A DNA stretch of 7,616 bases, taken from an uncultured Prevotella sp. Lineage in GTDB: Bacteria > Bacteroidota > Bacteroidia > Bacteroidales > Bacteroidaceae. The notes below the pieces were generated by a model. That model did no database searches, was not told the DNA's origin, and was given only the letters and a program-made list of their open reading frames with translations. Below, in pieces: positions 5,819-7,616 of the stretch. A program made the position numbers and the translations under genes. Positions within the stretch are counted from its first letter, which is position 1; the number at the start of each line of letters is the position of its first letter. The stretch spans positions 1 to 7,616 of the forward strand of contig USSA01000141.1 of the NCBI GenBank assembly GCA_900557255.1, in the 5' to 3' direction.

Positions 5819-6799
5819 ATGACTGATAAAAATAACAATATAGATGATAAGATTGTTCGCGGTTATGGCGAACAGGCTCTTAAAGACGAGGCGCAGGCCA
5901 TCCTCGACCAGATACCTTATCTGGACGACAACTTTGAGAAAGCTGTAGACATGATGTATCATTGCCAAGGCAAGATTATCGTTACAGGTGTGGGCAAGAG
6001 TGGACACGTAGGTGCCAAGATTGCCGCTACACTTGCCTCTACAGGCACACCAGCCTTCTACATCAATCCACTGGATGTCTATCACGGCGACTTAGGTGTG
6101 ATGACCGACAAGGATGTGGTTCTGGCACTGAGTAACAGCGGTCAGACCGACGAACTGCTTCGCTTCATTCCAATGGTACTCCACATGAATGTTCCTATCA
6201 TTTCCATCACCGGAAATCCAGATTCTCTGCTGGCAAAATACTCCAACCATCATATCACCGTAAAGGTAAAGAAGGAGGCTTGCCCGCTGAACCTCGCCCC
6301 TACCAGCAGTACTACTGCAGCATTGGCTATGGGTGATGCACTGGCTATCGCCCTGATGCAGGTACGCCACTTCAAGCCTCGTGACTTTGCACAGTTCCAT
6401 CCTGGTGGAGAATTAGGCAAACGACTGCTGACCACAGCAGAAGATGTGATGCGCACCGATGATATGCCTATCATTCCTAAGGAAATGCACCTGGGCGAGG
6501 CTATCATCCACGTAAGCAAGGGCAAACTGGGATTGGGTATCTCATTAGATGAAGACAACCACGTTATCGGACTTATTACTGATGGTGATATCCGACGCGC
6601 CATGGAGAAATGGCAGGCAGAATTCTTCAACAAGACTGTAAGCGACATCATGACCACCACTCCGAAAACGGTGACTCCGAAGACGAAGATTTCGGAGATT
6701 CAGCGCATCATGCACAAGTATAAGGTGCATACGGTACTGGTTGTAGACAAGGATAACCATCTGAAGGGCATTGTAGATCACTATGCCTGCATGGTATAA
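5819..6799 (+). CDS. kdsD: D-arabinose 5-phosphate isomerase (KdsD/KpsF/GutQ family)
   Basis: This cytoplasmic enzyme interconverts D-ribulose 5-phosphate and D-arabinose 5-phosphate, the first step of Kdo synthesis. The 326 residues are full length (the E. coli enzyme has 328). The SIS isomerase domain (about 35-180) shows GVGKSGHVGAKIAATLAST (57-75, with Lys60), YHGDLG (88-93, with His89), the sugar-phosphate loop LSNSGQTDE (104-112), and KEACPLNLAPTSST (152-165). HPGGELGKRLL (194-204) carries His194, matching the conserved E. coli histidine. Two CBS domains follow (about 206-262, with LITDGDIRRAM, and 273-324, with MTTTPKTVTPKTKI). CBS domains often bind nucleotides; in E. coli KdsD they are linked to regulation by CMP-Kdo. 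Position 61 bp after kdsA strongly supports a role in LPS rather than sugar-alcohol catabolism (GutQ) or capsule. The ATG at 5819 gives a normal N-terminus; no Shine-Dalgarno is visible. The alternative name is kpsF. Confidence 0.94.
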   Translation: MTDKNNNIDDKIVRGYGEQALKDEAQAILDQIPYLDDNFEKAVDMMYHCQGKIIVTGVGKSGHVGAKIAATLASTGTPAFYINPLDVYHGDLGVMTDKDVVLALSNSGQTDELLRFIPMVLHMNVPIISITGNPDSLLAKYSNHHITVKVKKEACPLNLAPTSSTTAALAMGDALAIALMQVRHFKPRDFAQFHPGGELGKRLLTTAEDVMRTDDMPIIPKEMHLGEAIIHVSKGKLGLGISLDEDNHVIGLITDGDIRRAMEKWQAEFFNKTVSDIMTTTPKTVTPKTKISEIQRIMHKYKVHTVLVVDKDNHLKGIVDHYACMV

Positions 6800-6808
6800 T
6801 TTTTTAGG

Positions 6809-6835
6809 CACGGATTACACGGATTACACGGATTT
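6809..6835. repeat. Three tandem CACGGATTA nonamers before the PLD-like gene
   Basis: CACGGATTA occurs at 6809-6817 and 6818-6826, then CACGGATTT at 6827-6835, differing only in the last base. A fourth CACGG core follows at 6844-6848. The array begins 10 bp after the kdsD stop codon, which is followed directly by six T (6800-6805). There are no intervening spacers, so it is not a CRISPR. It may be a dispersed Bacteroidetes intergenic repeat or a multi-site protein-binding region; which one is not visible here. Confidence 0.7.
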
Positions 6836-6858
6836 ATAGATAACACGGTTATAGATAA
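6834..6858. repeat. Direct repeat TTATAGATAA, two copies 15 bp apart
   Basis: TTATAGATAA lies at 6834-6843 and 6849-6858, separated by CACGG. The second copy ends one base before the PLD gene start codon at 6860, so the repeat covers its translation-initiation region. It overlaps the end of the CACGGATTA array by two bases, and the whole 6809-6858 stretch looks like one decayed repeat block. Confidence 0.6.
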
Positions 6859-6859
6859 G

Positions 6860-7616
6860 ATGAGATATTTTTTATTAATAGCGACATTGTGGCTGTCTTG
6901 TTCGCTGTGTAGCGCACAGACCAGCGATTCACTGATCGTAAATCAGCTTCGTGGGAAAGGTGTCAGCTTTTCTCACAATAATTCAGTAACCCTACTGATG
7001 AACGGTCAGGAAAAGTTTGATGATATGTTCCAGGCAATCCGACAGGCTAAACATAGTGTACACCTGGAATACTTCAACTTTCGCAACGACAGCATCGCCT
7101 CCCTTCTCTTTGATATTCTTGCACAGAAGGCAAAGGAGGGTGTAAAGGTGAGAGCCTTATATGATGGTTTCGGAAACTCTTCCAACAATAAGCCTCTGCG
7201 AAAGAAACATCTCAAGAAAATCCGTGCCAACGGCATAGAGATTTATGAATATAAGCCCTTGAAGTTTCCATGGGTACATGCAATCTTCAACCGTGATCAC
7301 CGTAAAATCGTTGTCATCGACGGGCAGATAGCCTATACGGGCGGTATGAACGTAGCCGATTACTATATAAAAGGTACGAAGGTTGTTGGAGAATGGCACG
7401 ATATGCACTGCCGCATCGATGGCAGTGAGGTAAATACCCTGCAGAAGATATTCCTCAAGATGTGGAACAAGGTGAGCGGACAGCATGTTGCTGGCGAAGA
7501 ATACTACCGCAAGGAAAAAGAAGATTATCTGGTAGAGAATCTCAAGCCAGATACGACAGCAACAGCCTACAGAAAGATGGTCGGCATCATCAACCGCGAA
7601 CCGCATATTACAAAGG
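6860..7616 (+). CDS. Secreted phospholipase D-like / cardiolipin synthase-like protein, N-terminal part
   Basis: The gene runs off the right edge; 252 codons are visible. PLD-superfamily enzymes transfer or hydrolyse phosphodiesters through a phospho-histidine intermediate; the bacterial cardiolipin synthases join two phosphatidylglycerols. Visible: a signal peptide (1-19, MRYFLLIATLWLSCSLCSA, then QTSDS), an N-terminal strand-helix region with NGQEKFDDMFQAI (48-60), HLEYFNF (68-74), GVKVRALYDGFGN (94-106), and the first HKD motif DHRKIVVIDGQIAYTGGMN (146-164) with His147, Lys149 and Asp154 intact. The second HKD motif must lie beyond the edge. Classical Cls proteins have N-terminal membrane helices; here a cleavable signal suggests a periplasmic or exported enzyme. 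Cysteines at 14 and 17 do not form a good lipobox. The 60-bp gap after kdsD has repeats and no TTTG/TAnnTTTG promoter, so co-transcription with kdsD is plausible. Secreted nuclease or phospholipase activity remains an alternative. Confidence 0.87.
   Translation, partial: MRYFLLIATLWLSCSLCSAQTSDSLIVNQLRGKGVSFSHNNSVTLLMNGQEKFDDMFQAIRQAKHSVHLEYFNFRNDSIASLLFDILAQKAKEGVKVRALYDGFGNSSNNKPLRKKHLKKIRANGIEIYEYKPLKFPWVHAIFNRDHRKIVVIDGQIAYTGGMNVADYYIKGTKVVGEWHDMHCRIDGSEVNTLQKIFLKMWNKVSGQHVAGEEYYRKEKEDYLVENLKPDTTATAYRKMVGIINREPHITK

Noticed and set aside
6797..6804. TAATTTTT after kdsD as a -7 promoter box for the PLD-like gene
   Set aside because: The final G of TAnnTTTG is missing, it overlaps the stop codon, and I did not see a convincing promoter here.
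6809..6835. CRISPR-like array
   Set aside because: The units are 9 bp and directly adjacent with no spacers; no cas genes are present.
6860..6925. Lipoprotein signal on the PLD-like protein
   Set aside because: Cys14 and Cys17 are not preceded by a proper lipobox; a signal peptidase I site after CSA fits better.
7157..7606. 149-codon minus-strand reading frame over the PLD-like gene
   Set aside because: It lies wholly antisense to a gene with clear HKD motif and resembles no known protein; it is a shadow frame.

Overview
The window looks like chromosomal DNA from a member of the Bacteroidales, most probably Prevotellaceae (Prevotella/Segatella type). The grounds are a SusC/RagA-type TonB-dependent receptor, Bacteroidetes promoters of the form TTTG-N19/20-TAnnTTTG in place of sigma-70 boxes, no evident Shine-Dalgarno sequences, and the protein types encoded. 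The genus is inferred; no rRNA or other marker gene is present.

Layout. Minus strand, left part: the N-terminal 383 residues of a SusC/RagA-family outer-membrane receptor run off the left edge (start at 1151). It is preceded by a leader of about 150 nt and a -7 box at 1306-1313. Upstream on the same strand is a BadF/BadG-type sugar kinase, probably an N-acetylglucosamine kinase-like enzyme (2391 to 1441), ending in a hairpin-plus-T-run terminator (1391-1431). The 1152-1440 gap also holds two 24-bp dyads exactly 40 bp apart. Plus strand, right part: a divergent promoter at 2519-2549 drives a large MscS-family mechanosensitive channel (2568-4931). It is followed by kdsA (5008-5757), kdsD/kpsF (5819-6799) and the first 252 residues of a secreted phospholipase D-like / cardiolipin synthase-like protein (from 6860, cut by the right edge).

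How the genes fit together. KdsD makes arabinose 5-phosphate from ribulose 5-phosphate, and KdsA condenses it with phosphoenolpyruvate to Kdo 8-phosphate, so the pair forms the first two steps of Kdo synthesis for the LPS inner core. The channel upstream and the PLD-like enzyme downstream are also envelope proteins. All four genes point the same way with gaps of 60-76 bp and no convincing internal promoter or terminator, so they may be one envelope transcription unit, although the gaps carry repeats. KdsA has the four ligands of the metal-dependent class, at positions matching the Aquifex enzyme with a constant offset of two.

I see no mobile element, CRISPR array, RNA gene or defence system, and no clear case for an undescribed system. 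The parts most worth a second look are non-coding: the paired dyads upstream of the receptor gene, its structured leader, and the repeats before kdsA and the PLD gene. A likely start-site mis-call at the channel gene is also noted.
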